DNA of 64,000 bases from Raphanus sativus. Its lineage: Eukaryota > Streptophyta > Magnoliopsida > Brassicales > Brassicaceae. Positions within the stretch are counted from its first letter, which is position 1; each line of letters begins with the position of its first letter. The DNA is taken from positions 1 through 64,000 of the forward strand of contig NW_026615392.1 of the NCBI RefSeq assembly GCF_000801105.2, given 5' to 3'. The position numbers and the translations under genes were made by a program. Below are positions 45,222-56,840 of this stretch, piece after piece. Under the pieces are notes generated by a model. It saw nothing but the letters and a program-made list of their open reading frames with translations. It had not been told where the DNA came from and made no database searches.

Positions 45222-46906
45222 ACCTCTGGCCTAAGGAGTTTGTGATACACACGGATCATGAGTCTCTTAAGTACTTAAAGGGTCAAAACAAACTCAGCAA
45301 GAGACACGCCAGATGGGATGAGTTTATAGAAACATTTCTTTATGTCATCAAGTACAAACAAGGTAAAGAAAACATAGTTGCTGATGCTCTCTCTCGGAGG
45401 TACGTTCTCTTAAACACTCTAGATGCTAAGCTCTTAGGATTTGAGCAATTCAAAGAGATGTATGAAACTGATCTTGACTTTAAGGAAGCTTATCTATCTT
45501 GTGAAAATATTGCTAAAGGTCACTACTTTAGGCATGAAGGATATTTGTTTTATGATAATCGCCTATGTGTACCTAACTGTTCTATGAGAGAGTTTTTTAC
45601 TAGGGAAGCTCACGGAGGAAGCTTAATGGGACACTTTGGTATTGCCAAGACTCTTAAGGTTTTGCAGGATCATTTCTTTTCGCCCCACATGAAGAAAGAT
45701 GTAGAGAAGATATGCCAAAGATGTGCAACTTGCAAACAAGCTAAGTCCAAAGTTCAGTCTCATGGTTTGTATACTCCTCTCCCTATTCCTTATCACCCAT
45801 GGAATGACATTTCTATGGACTTCATTGTGGGATTGCCTAGAACTAGAACTGGAAAAGATTCTATCTTTGTTGTTGTTGATAGATTTTCTAAAATGGCACA
45901 TTTCATAGCTTGTCATAAAACTGATGATGCATTGCATTTTTCTAATTTGTTCTTTAAAGAGATAGTTCGTTTGCATGACATGCCTAAGACCATTGTTTCA
46001 GATAGAGATGCTAAATTCCTTAGTTACTTTTGGAAAACTTTGTGGTCTAAGCTAGGAACTAAGTTGTTGTTTTCTACTACATGTCATCCGCAAACTGATA
46101 GTCAAACTGAGGTAGTGAATAGAACATAAGGAGCTCTCTTGCGTGCATTCATCAAAATAATTTGAAATCTTGGGAAGAACATTTGCCTCATTGTGAATTT
46201 GCATACAATCATGCTGTGCATTCTGCTTCTAAGTTTTCACCCTTTGAAATTGTTTATGGGTTCAACCCCACTTCTCCTTTGGATCTAATGCCTTTACCTG
46301 AGTGTGCTAGAGTTAGCTTTGATGGAAAAAGAAAGGCCGAGATGGTGCATCAGATACATAAGCAAGCACGCCACAACATTGAAGAGAAAACAAAGTTGTA
46401 TGCTAAGCATGCAAACAAAGGCAGGCGTGAGATGATCTTTGAAGAAGGAGATCTTGTTTGGGTGCACCTTAGAAAAGAAAGATTTCCAAACGAGAGGAAG
46501 TCCAAACTAATGCCAAGAATTGATGGACCATTTGAGATCGTGAAGAAGCTCAGCAACAATGCCTACAAGCTTGATCTAAAGGGAAGGTATGATGTGAGTA
46601 ATAGTTTTAATGTTGCTGATTTGGTTCCTTTTATTGCAGATGATCCAGATTTGAGGACAAATCCTTTTCAAGAGGGAGAGGAATGATATGATTCCGGATC
46701 ATGTCAAGAAGAACAAGGACCAACCAGCTGAAGAAGAAGATGCCTTAGACCTTTCTAAAGGACCCATGACTCGTGCAAGATCAAAGAAGCTCACGGAAGC
46801 TATTGGAGGCTTAATCAGAAAGTCTTTGAAGAAAGAAAGTCTTGAAGGAAGCTTGATACTTCAAGACCCACTCATCACCATTCAAGTCATCATACCATCA
46901 AGCTGA
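45222..46906 (+). pseudogene. 3' part of a second gypsy Pol (RNase H-integrase)
   Basis: Begins inside RNase H ([18 protein letters not shown]), then HHCC ([23 protein letters not shown]), integrase core ([32 protein letters not shown]) and C-terminal domain. A TAA follows VVNRT at 46127-46129; the frame resumes at 46162 and stops again after FQEGEE (46684-46686); a tail continues at 46688-46906 with a GPMTRARSKKL motif. The 5' half is separated by the nested chromovirus and the gap. Related to, but distinct from, the minus-strand pol at 33157-36858. Confidence 0.8.
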
Positions 46907-46931
46907 GTATCATCTAGGCTAGCAAGAGAAG

Positions 46932-47457
46932 TGTGCTCTTTTCCTGTCTTAGTTTTTGTCCCATTGGGTTTTGCTAAGATAGGTTTTTAACGAGGCCTTG
47001 TCTTGCTATTTCAAATCACCTAGCATGATACTCTCGGACCAGACTACATTATATCTTATTCTATCTTAGACTATGCTTTTTATTTCGATTACACAAGTCA
47101 AAGGGAGCATGTTCCTTTATGACTATTAGTTGTTTCCAAGACCTTGTGCATGTACAAGGATCTCACTATATATTCTGGTCGAGCAAGTCTAATAAGATCA
47201 TCATCTTTTAACCTAAAACCTTTCTCTTCTCTTATTGCTATCAACAAGAGTTCGAGAGTTCTGGTGTGTCATATCCAGAGTCTAAGGACTTCTCCTTTAG
47301 TGTGTCATATCTAAAGTAATAGTCTAGGAGTATCAAAGAGTCATCCGCATCTCTTTGTGTCACCAATCGCATCCACAAGCCTTGGAAGATTGAGTTTTGA
47401 TTCATCTTTGCAAGGATCTATCCAATATCATCCAGAGTTCATCCTAGGGTCGTGTTA
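46932..47457 (+). repeat. 3' LTR of the second gypsy
   Basis: 526 bases starting TGTGCTCTTTTCC, with CACTATATATTC as a TATA candidate (about 47162). The end GGTCGTGTTA (TA instead of CA) abuts a codon of the third gypsy (GAGGCCCATGG), so this element is inserted in that integrase gene. Confidence 0.7.
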
Positions 47458-48867
47458 GAGGCCCATGGTGGCGGCCTCATGGGACATTTTGGTAGAGATA
47501 AAACTCTAAGTGTCATAGCCGACCATTTCTTTTGGCCAAACATGAGGAAGGACGTTGAGAACTTGTGCACCAAGTGCATTGTCTGCCTTAAGACATAATC
47601 CAGGTCACATCCTTACGGTTTATACATGCCTTTACCTATTCATGACCACCCTTGGGTAGATCTTTCTATGGACTTTGTGCTGGGCTTGCCCAAGATAGAC
47701 CACAAGGATTCCATTTTTGTTGTTGTGGACAGGTTCTCCAAGATGGCTCATTTCATTGCTTGTAACACAACCAATGATGCCACCCAAATCGCCAACCTGT
47801 TCTTCAAAGAGGTGGTTTGTCTACATGGCATGCCTAGAACCATTGTATCTGACCGAGACACCAAGTTCTTAAGCCATTTCTGGAAGACTTTATGGGGTAA
47901 ACTTGGTACCAAGCTGTTGTTCTCGACCACTTGCCATCCACAGACTGATGGCCAAACTGAGGTAGTAAACCGTACACTCTCTCAGTTATTGAGAGCTACG
48001 GTCGGTAAGAACTTAAGGAACTGGTTAACTTGTCTGCCTTTTATTGAGTTTGCTTATAACCATGCTAGACACTCTACTACTGATCTTTCTCCTTTTGAAG
48101 TTGTCTATGGTTTTCAGCCGGAGACTCCCTTGGACCTTTCTCCACTGCCCAGTCCTATGTACCACAGTCGAGATGGAGCCCACAAGGCGGAATTTGTTAA
48201 GACTTTGAACCAAAGGGTCAAGGAGAAACTAGAAACACAGGCGGCCAAGGTCAAGGCGCGGGTCAACCAGAACAGGAAGGAAGTTTTGTTCGAACCAGGA
48301 GACTTGGTGTGGTTGCACATGCGGCCAGAAAGGTTTCCTGAAGCAAGGAAGTCCAAGCTATCACCTCGAGGGACTGGACCCTTCCGGGTTCTTGAAAAGA
48401 TCAATGACAATGCTTATAAGCTTGATCTTCCAGGTGAGTTTAAGATTTCCCATACGTTCAATGTATCTGATTTGTCCCCTTTTCTTGCAGATGATGATGT
48501 TATGAGGCCAGAACCTTTTCAAGGGGGAGGGAATGATGAGGCCATCCAAGTAGAGGTTCCCATAATTAGGCGCGGTCCGACCACTAGGAGTGGAACCAAG
48601 GCCATAAGAGAAGGGTTCTCCAAGGCGGTCCAACAAATCCTAGATCAAGATGGACAAACCGGCCAGAACCAGCTACTGATTGAAGAGATGGTCCAATTGA
48701 AGATACAAAACCAAGCCGGTTCAATTGAAGTTCAAGATTCAGCCGGTCCAATCCAATTCAGATCACTCGTCCAGAACCAAGCCGGTTTCATCATCTCCAC
48801 ATTCAACCTTGGTTCAGAATCAATCTCCCATCCAACCGACCACATTGCTTCCGGTTCAGAGATATAG
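47458..48867 (+). pseudogene. 3' part of a third gypsy Pol (integrase and C-terminal tail)
   Basis: Starts within the integrase zinc finger ([22 protein letters not shown]) with a stop (TAA at 47597-47599), then an open run of 413 codons (47626-48867): integrase core [33 protein letters not shown], the C-terminal domain, and a tail with [12 protein letters not shown]. The 5' part is cut off by the nested second gypsy. The tail closely matches 36769-37124, so this copy and the tandem pair at 36769-38065 belong to one family and may be one split element. Confidence 0.8.
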
Positions 48868-48889
48868 CCGACCACCAAAGTAAGTAGTA

Positions 48890-49728
48890 TGTGTTGTACT
48901 CTTTTTCCTTCATCGGGTTTTGTCCCACTGGGTTTTCCCGATAAGGTATTAATGAGGCAACATGCAAGCATACTATGAGCTTTGGTTTAGGCATCTCAAT
49001 CAGCAACCGGTTTACTGTTTTAAATTTAATTTTATTTTGGTTAAGACTTTGGGCAATTGTCAGCCTTTTATCTTTTGTGAAAGTTGGCCCTTTTGTCTAG
49101 GCCTTTTAAGACTTTGTTGAGTCCACAAAGGGATGGCTTTATAACCCCTTGTGGCTGGCGATTTTTGACACTTAAGTCTTTTATGAAATTTGTTTTGCCT
49201 TTGCAAAGAAAAACCTAAGTCTTTCTAGTGTGAGAAGCAAGAGAGAGCAGCATGAATCTTATCAAGCTCCAACCACCAAGCTTGTGGCGATTCTTCATCC
49301 CATCAACCATCCATCGATTTGCCTTGAGAGTGATACACATCCAGCAAGGCCAATCCCATCTTCTACTCATCATCCACCCACTGATCTGTTGAGAGAGATA
49401 CACATCCAGCAACAGATTCCATCACCATCCCTATCCCTTTTTATTTCTCTTGTTTTTATTTCTGTTTGCAACTTTTGTTTGATTCATTTTATAAATCAAA
49501 AATCTATAAAAAATCATCTTGTTTCTGTTCTTGTTTTATTTTCATAGTTTATATTTCCTGTTCTTCATTTTTATAAAGCTATAAAAACTCATAAAAAGGT
49601 TCCTTTTGTTTCAGGTACTATTTGGGCAGTTTTAATCCAAGTATCAAGTTCTTCCAAACCTGTACCAGATCGACCATAATCTTGTTCTCAACCCCACCAG
49701 TTTGCAGCCTGGATCCCAGCCTGTAACA
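48890..49728 (+). repeat. 3' LTR of the third gypsy
   Basis: TGTGTTGTACTC to CAGCCTGTAACA, followed by GTCACTCAGC and not by a primer site, so it is a true 3' end. Very similar to 37125-37961 with scattered differences. Confidence 0.8.
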
Positions 49729-51311
49729 GTCACTCAGCATGTCTCCCTCACTTGCCAGATGAAATCACCACGTCCACATGTCTCTCAGCATGGCTGGAGT
49801 GCTTGCATCGCAGCACACGAGTCCCCTGGGTGTCGGTTTGCATGTGCAGATCGCAGATACGGAGGCACCTCGTGCTACGACTTGTCAAGCAGCATGGGAG
49901 TGGCTCCTGAACGCCTACACCTCCTCCTTGTGTTGACACTCAGCTGTTTAATGGATAAACATCACGTCCTGACCCCTTAGATCAAGCCACCTCGAGCTTC
50001 TCGGTCGATTTGCGCGATTTCGGCCTTTCCGGCTTATTTTCATCCATGATCAATCCCGAATATTTTTCCGCTCCCGTTATGATGCTCTGAATATTTTTAA
50101 TAAACTCTAGATGAATTCTGAACTTGAAGAAAAATATTTTCCAAGCCTTCGGCTTCCTCGGAAAATCCACAATACCAAAATTAGGGTTTTCGCGCAACTT
50201 CGGGTTTTCCTATCATGCTTGCTTCCTGTCATGCTGGCTTCCCTTCATGCTTAATTCCCATCCTTCTTCCGACTTATAATGTCGCTGGAATAATATTCCG
50301 CTCATACGAAGTTGCGGGGAAAACTTAGTGGTTAAGAATCGTCATGCTTCGAAAACGTCGAGCTTCTATCCCGTCGTGCTTCGAAAAATCTTATGCTTCC
50401 AAAACGTCCGTCTGATCAATCAAAGATACTTCTGATAAGGGTAGAGCAGTTTATCGGACTCCTGGTTCACTCACGATCACTACGACCTTCTCGTACTCCA
50501 AAGTTTCTCGATCGATCCGTATCGTCCGCGATTCGACCACAAAGTTGATGCTCGACCAATCTTCTATTTTCTTCGATCCATGTCAAGTTTTAAATGACCA
50601 AAACTCAACATTCTGCCAAATATGTAGACTCTCAAAAGCTTGGCTCCGGATCTTGATTTTTACTCTCTCGATCATTTTATCCCTTCAGGAGGGTTATTAC
50701 ACTGACACCCTCGAGGGTCTTTAACTTTTATCTATCTGCCGTTCTCTTTATGCTTCGACTTCTGTTTTGCATTTTTAGAACCGTTGTCTCCTGTCGTAAG
50801 TAGTTTAGAGGCACCTTTTGCAAGCGAAGGTATCCCGTTCCTTACGTAGTAGATAGGAGAATTTCTTGGATCAGGTTATGGACCGAAGGCCGACCATAAC
50901 CCTGATAAGATCAGGCGGGACCTAAGGGCTGATGTTAGCCTCGCCCCTAAGATAGCACAATTTCGGACTCTCGAAGTTCAGGGCCTGTCGATACGTCAAT
51001 GGTCAAGAGACCTAGGCCTCATCAGCTAAGGAGAATTCGTGTTGTCGCTGAAACGGAAGGACGTTTAGGTGGATGTGAAGATCTCTAGGAAGAGATAGAT
51101 CCTTAGAAGGATGTCAGAGTCTAGGACCTGGGCCCTGTTAGTAAACTGGTGGAGACCAGAAATCATCGAAGAGATGTTAGATATCCAATATTAAAAAACC
51201 TGAGTTTTAGTTTTGGAATGTAATATCCTTGCTAGAACTCTGAAGTTCTAGCTTGGTTTGAACCCTGAGGTTCTTGAGCCATAGAACCCGGAAGTTCTTA
51301 AGGCCTTGAAC
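49729..51311. other. Unique right-hand spacer, repeat-like, no gene
   Basis: Continuation of the right arm inwards that has no partner on the left because a gypsy inserted there. Holds words such as GCCTTCGGCTTCC and TTCCTATCATGC (50140-50260) and, at 51225-51390, repeated GAACCCTGAGGTTC / GAACCCGGAAGTTC units. It resembles retroelement LTR sequence, but I cannot assign a family. Frames at 49702-49980 and 49982-50197 are not supported as genes. Confidence 0.4.
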
Positions 51312-51712
51312 CCTGAGGTCCCCTACCTAGGCCCGAAGGCCGTTTATTAGACCCGAAGGTTTGCTCATTGAACCCTGAGGACCGATGAGCGAACAAGCTC
51401 CATGGATGTGGCAAAGGTATGATCTAGCAATTACTTGTATAGATCTTCTATATATATAATGGTTTAGAGGAATGGAACTTCGAATTCGTATGACTTGGTT
51501 TGGGTTTAGGATTGACCTTTAAGCTAATTGGTATTAGAGTAAACTGACCAAGGCTAAGGTGATTCGACCAAACATATGTTAGATTGGTTTTAGACCAATG
51601 ATTAGTTTGAGAATATTCTGTTGTGTATCTGTTGAAATGATCTAAGCTATGAATGACCAAGAAAGTATTTAGCTAAGATCTAAGTTAGCCCTCGCCTTTA
51701 GGCGATATTATA
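51312..51712. other. Inner end of right arm, no gene
   Basis: Mirror of 32191-32590 with the CCGAAGG-type words; no coding sequence. Confidence 0.5.
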
Positions 51713-52741
51713 GATAAAGGGAGAAAAATTAAGTGTGTCTCTCAACAAGAACAGTGGGTGAAAGATGAAGTGAAGATAGAATCTGGCTTGCTGGACGTGT
51801 GTCTCTCTCAAGCAAGATCGGTGGATGGAAAGGGAATGAGGAATCGCCACAAGCTTGGTGGTGGAAATCTTGATAAGATCCGATTTTGCTCCTGGACGTT
51901 TCTCACAACTAGAAGGCTTACGGTTTTCTTTGCTCTAGGGGGCAAACTGACTCATATATTTCATAAGTTAAAAAATACAAGACTGCTTATAGTGGGGATT
52001 AAATACCTGAAGATATGCCCTTCTAGGGGACTTGAAGCAAACAACATGGACTCTTCTTGAACTCAAAAGCAATAAGGCCTAAAGAATAAAGGGCCGACTC
52101 TCTCTCTTGGACTCTAAGTAAATGCTAAACAATGCCTTGAAATTATTGGCCTCAAATCAAAAATGAAAAGAAAAGGACTTAAAAAAATTTCCATAAGTTC
52201 TTAATTGAAATTAAAAGAAAACCAACACAAACCAAAAACAATAAACCAGTTAGAAATCATAATTGAGTACCTTTCCTGCTTACCTTATATGGAATGGACG
52301 GCTAAGTCTCTAAACCAGGAGCAATTGGACTTGTGGTCGGACCGAGATTGAATGTAGAGATGATTAGGCCGGTTCGGTTATGGACGATGGAAGAGAACTG
52401 GATCGGACTGGACTGATCTTGAACCTCTATTGGGTTGGTCGGATCTTCAATCTTTAATCCGGACATCTCTTGGATCAGCAACTGTTTAAGACCTTGATCT
52501 ATCATCTCTTGGACAGCCTTGGGAAACCATCTCTTAAGACCCGTAAGCCTTCCCTGGTTGTAGGACCCATGCGGAGTTAGGGAACCTCAATTTGAGTGAC
52601 CAAAACACTGGTGGTTTTTGGTGGCGATGGCTATGCATGCCCGAATATTTAGAGGACGAGATCTGGTTCCATGCTTCCTCTTGGCCCTGCAGTCCCTTTC
52701 CACCCTTGTGACCCTTGAGCTTCCTAAAGTCAAAACCGGCG
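51713..52741 (-). mobile_element. Decayed Ty3/gypsy 3' end with partial LTR (right arm)
   Basis: Mirror of 31161-32190. The pol-tail frame is at 52505-52302 and differs from the left one by one residue near its start (D for N). Confidence 0.6.
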
Positions 52742-53773
52742 ATGGAGGGAGAGGTGGTGAATCTTTAGGGTTAGGAGGTGGAGCTTGAACTGCTGGGCCG
52801 ATGAGTAAGCTCGCCGTTAGAGGACAGTGGTTGGTTCTTGAAAGCGGTCACGGCAGCGGCTGATTACGGCAACGGGAGGAGACGACTTGCTCGGCTTCAA
52901 TATCGTTTTCCTCTCTCGACGAGTCTCTCCGTTCATAGTGCTTGATCTTTGGTTTTCTTCTTGGTTTCTCTCGGGTTGCGATTTTGTCGGTGAGGGTTTG
53001 TGTCAGTCCTTCTCAGTCTCCGTCTTCATCTAGCTTCAAGGTGGCCTTGGCGGTATCTCATTTTTTGGCGAGTGTGTGCTTGAGGTGGTGACTCCTATTC
53101 AAGATGTACTAGGGTTTGCGAGTGGTTTCGGTGTTGATATTTTTTAGGTTATACATGTTTGGGCTGGTTAGGTTTGGGTCTTTATATTTATTTTATGTTA
53201 TGTTATGTTTTGTATTTTTATTTCTGCACACCCTTATGTAACAAAAAAAACCAAAAATATTTTAATCTGAAAGACTTTTTAAGAAAAATTATATATATAT
53301 TAAAGTGAAATACTTTATGATAGCACTAAATTTTTTTTGTCAGAAATATAGATTTCAAATATTAAAATGATCAAAATGTTTTATTAAAGAGGGGTCATCG
53401 GGAGATTGATTCATGAAGAGTTTATGGATTTGAAAAGTTGATAGATTTTAAAAGAATTGGAAAGTTTTCATGTGCATCCATATTTATGGAATCCACACAA
53501 GTTTTACTGATTATCATGGACTTTTTATAGTTTTATATTAAATTTTCTTAATGTTTATGTAGAGTGATTATACAAATATATTCTATTACAAAAATTTCAT
53601 ATAATTAGTATGTGAATAAAGTGTTGGAAGGGATATGTAAACGTTAACGGTGACATATTATATGATATGAAAAATCTGGGTTTTCTCATTTTGCTTTATA
53701 TAATGATGTCATCGTTCAATCTCTCCTTTATATAGCTATGATTTTCTTTATTTTTATTGGAATAATAAATTTA
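52742..53773 (+). other. Possible LINE 3' tail and AT-rich spacer (right arm)
   Basis: Mirror of 30126-31160. On the plus strand the GC-richer part ends in CACACCCTTATGTAAC plus an A-run at about 53250, then AT-rich sequence to the Helitron. No reverse transcriptase. Confidence 0.35.
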
Positions 53774-55842
53774 CTAGGATAAGATCTGCGCCTTACGCGG
53801 GATGAAATTGTTATTTTTATTATATTTTGGAGAATAAAATAATAGTTCGGTTTCATTTGGATTAGGGGTGTTAAATCCGGATATCGGGTTGGTTTCGGTT
53901 GGTTCGGTTTTTTCGATAGTTTGGTTAGTAAAATATAACTACTAATCTAAATCCATATTTACTTCGGTTCGATTTGGTTTACATACCGTCGGTTTTCAGT
54001 TTATTCGGTTTTATACCAAAAAACATAATTATTTACTTTGAGATCATATTATATACTATACGAATTTTATAGTTATGTTGTCAAAAAGTCATTTATAAAA
54101 AATATTATATATTTAAATAAAAGAATAAAAACAAAAAATGCTTCTATCATCTAATAAAATAATCAAATCTAGAATTAATATCAAAGCTCTAAATTTTGAA
54201 AATAAAAATAAAAAACAAAACAAAGCATGAAGTAAAAGCTTTTCTATTCTTCCATATTTAGTGTTCATCAAATTAATATGTCTTCGATTGAACGCAACTC
54301 TATTTTTTAAAGATAAAAAAAGTTGTAAAGAATTCCAACTAATTGTTGTCCAGCAAATTTATAATCTTTACTTCAGTTTAGTTATTGTTAAAATAAAGCA
54401 AAAAGATCAAAAAAGAAAGACTAAAAAAATAAGAAACCACACTTGCACTAAATTGTTACTTAATTATAATTCAAGTCATTCAAGTCATTTATAAATTATA
54501 ATTATAGATCAACTCATATAACAAATAGATATTCATGCGTCATTATAAATATATACATGTTTACATGTTTAAATTTAATCGGTTATAAATCAAACTATTT
54601 CCAAATCCTACGATTTTTATAAAATCACATCCATTTGGTTACGATGGTATATACAAAAATAACATATTATCTATTTCTGTTTGGTGCTGTACTCTTTGAT
54701 TTTAGCATATTGAACAGCCCTAATTTGGATATTAGTTGGTTTTGATTGTTTTTATCGTCTTATTATCCTATTGTAGAATTAGATTTTAAATTCATATTTT
54801 TTGGAACCTTACATGTGAATTTTATATTAAAACAAAACATAAAATACATAGTTTGAACACATATATATAGAGTGCGAAAACATTTATGAGAGTGTGAATG
54901 CTCATTCTCAAATCATTGTGAGAATGCCACATCTATACTATTAAAGCAGAAGCATATTGGTATTTTTACTCTTTTTACCCTTACTAAAGAGTCTTTCTTT
55001 TGTATTCATTAAAGGTATTGTGGACATTCTGCGCCGGTTTCCTAATTCAATTTCGGGCTGTAATTATTTTCATGTTTGATATTGCATCGTTTTAGTATTT
55101 TTCCAACCAGTCATGTTTGAAACTGCGTTGTTTTTTTAAACTATTTAATCGTTTGGTTTTAAACCGCTTTTTCCTAAATCTAATCTTATATACTATTGAT
55201 TATTTTCTGATTCGAAATGATAATAGGATTGAAAATTGCCGAACATAACTAAATTTTTCCGGTGAAGTCGTTTGGTTCCGTTATGAGTTTGGTTAGACTG
55301 GTAAGTTATTTAAATTCAATAATAGCATGCTGATTATTCTTTAAGATTTTAGTTAATTCTAAAATTATTAATTTTGACAACAATGATTATCATTTAAAAC
55401 AATTTTGAAAAGTATAAATATATTTTAAACAAATTTCCAACTTATGATCACCGAATTTACCTTATCAGTAAAAAAAATCACAATATTAAAAATATCGGGT
55501 TACCAACCGGTAACCCGTTCAACGGCAGGTCCGAGTCGGGTTTCAAAACACCGATCAAAACTATGAAATTGTTATATTGATTTATATTTAAAATATCTAA
55601 TTTAAAATTAAAAACCTAAAAATACATCTACAATATAGTTTTAACCAAAAATAAACTCGGATATAAAATACATATATGAAACGGGTTATATAAATGCATA
55701 TACAAGACGGATTATATAAATATGATTATATAAAGTTTCACCAAAAATAAACCCGCGCTTTGAAAGCGCGGGTCAAAATCTAGTATCCATTATAGTGTGA
55801 ACACATTTCTTAGAATGCTTTTCCTTTAATATATATAAGGGA
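53774..55842 (-). mobile_element. Helitron, host of a nested Helitron (right arm)
   Basis: Mirror of 28057-30125: minus-strand start TCCCTTATATATATTAAAGG at 55842 and end CTAG at 53777-53774. Confidence 0.65.
54932..55783 (+). mobile_element. Nested Helitron, plus strand (right arm)
   Basis: Mirror of 28116-28966. Starts TCTATACTATTAAAGCAG after A, ends with the GC hairpin, then TCAAAATCTAG (CTAG at 55780-55783) and T. 852 bases. Confidence 0.85.
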
Positions 55843-55941
55843 TATGTTGGGTTGAACATTTGTAATTGTAATTGTGGACCGAAATCTATTTTGAATTTAT
55901 GATGAGCCTGATCGATTTGGGCTTAAAATTTTTATCACCCT

Positions 55942-55983
<42 letters not shown>

Positions 55984-56840
55984 TGTAATGTGGTCAATAA
56001 GTCACTTTTATTACAAAAACCTGTTCTACATTTTTTTAAATACTTAACTTTCACATCATTGAGAACCATTTTAATGATTTTAGAACCATCATCTTATTAT
56101 TTTCAAAATTGAATTACTTTAACTTTAGTCTTCCACATAGTTTTGAAAGGTTTCAATTGAACGACTAAAATTGATGCAGCCAATTTTGTTGCTTTAAATC
56201 GTTAGTGTAAATATATATATATATAAATAATAAATATTTATTAAATAAAAATTCATATTAATACAATTTTATGATTATTTGTATCTTATTATAACAAAAC
56301 AAATTAAGTTATTGATCACAAAATTTTCAAAGTGAGATCTTCAAATTTCTAATAATTTATAAATATTTTTAAAAATTCAAAATATAACATATAATAAAAA
56401 ATTAAATTTTTTATTATATAGTTAATGTGATTGTTTAATATCTTTTAATAATATAAAATAATAAAAGAACTAAGATACAAAATTGTTATCAAATATTCAT
56501 TATTCATAATAATTACTTTTCATATATACTTTAATCATATTAGGTAATTTCGTAACTTTTATTTAAGGAAAGTGCGAGATTATTTTTTGTACATTATTTA
56601 TCAATTCGATAGTTAGTTTAATAAAAAGTGTAATATAAGTTAAGATGGACCAAAAAAAATTTCTAAGAATAGTATATTTTAGAATAGTATATTTTATATA
56701 TATTTTATATAGTTATTTATTAAATGAAACTTCATAATCATACGGTTCAATGATCATTCATATCGTTTTATAACAAAATATTTAAATCATTGATAACAAA
56801 ATTTTAAATGAGAAAAAATTAATAAGTTTATAATTTATAA
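55843..56840. other. Helitron remnant with long TA microsatellite
   Basis: Mirror of 27073-28056. The TA run at about 55945-55980 is longer and less interrupted than on the left. No gene. Confidence 0.45.

Noticed and set aside
49702..50197. Frames in the right-hand spacer as host genes
   Set aside because: No domain, no splice layout, and the 92-codon frame begins inside the end of a gypsy LTR.
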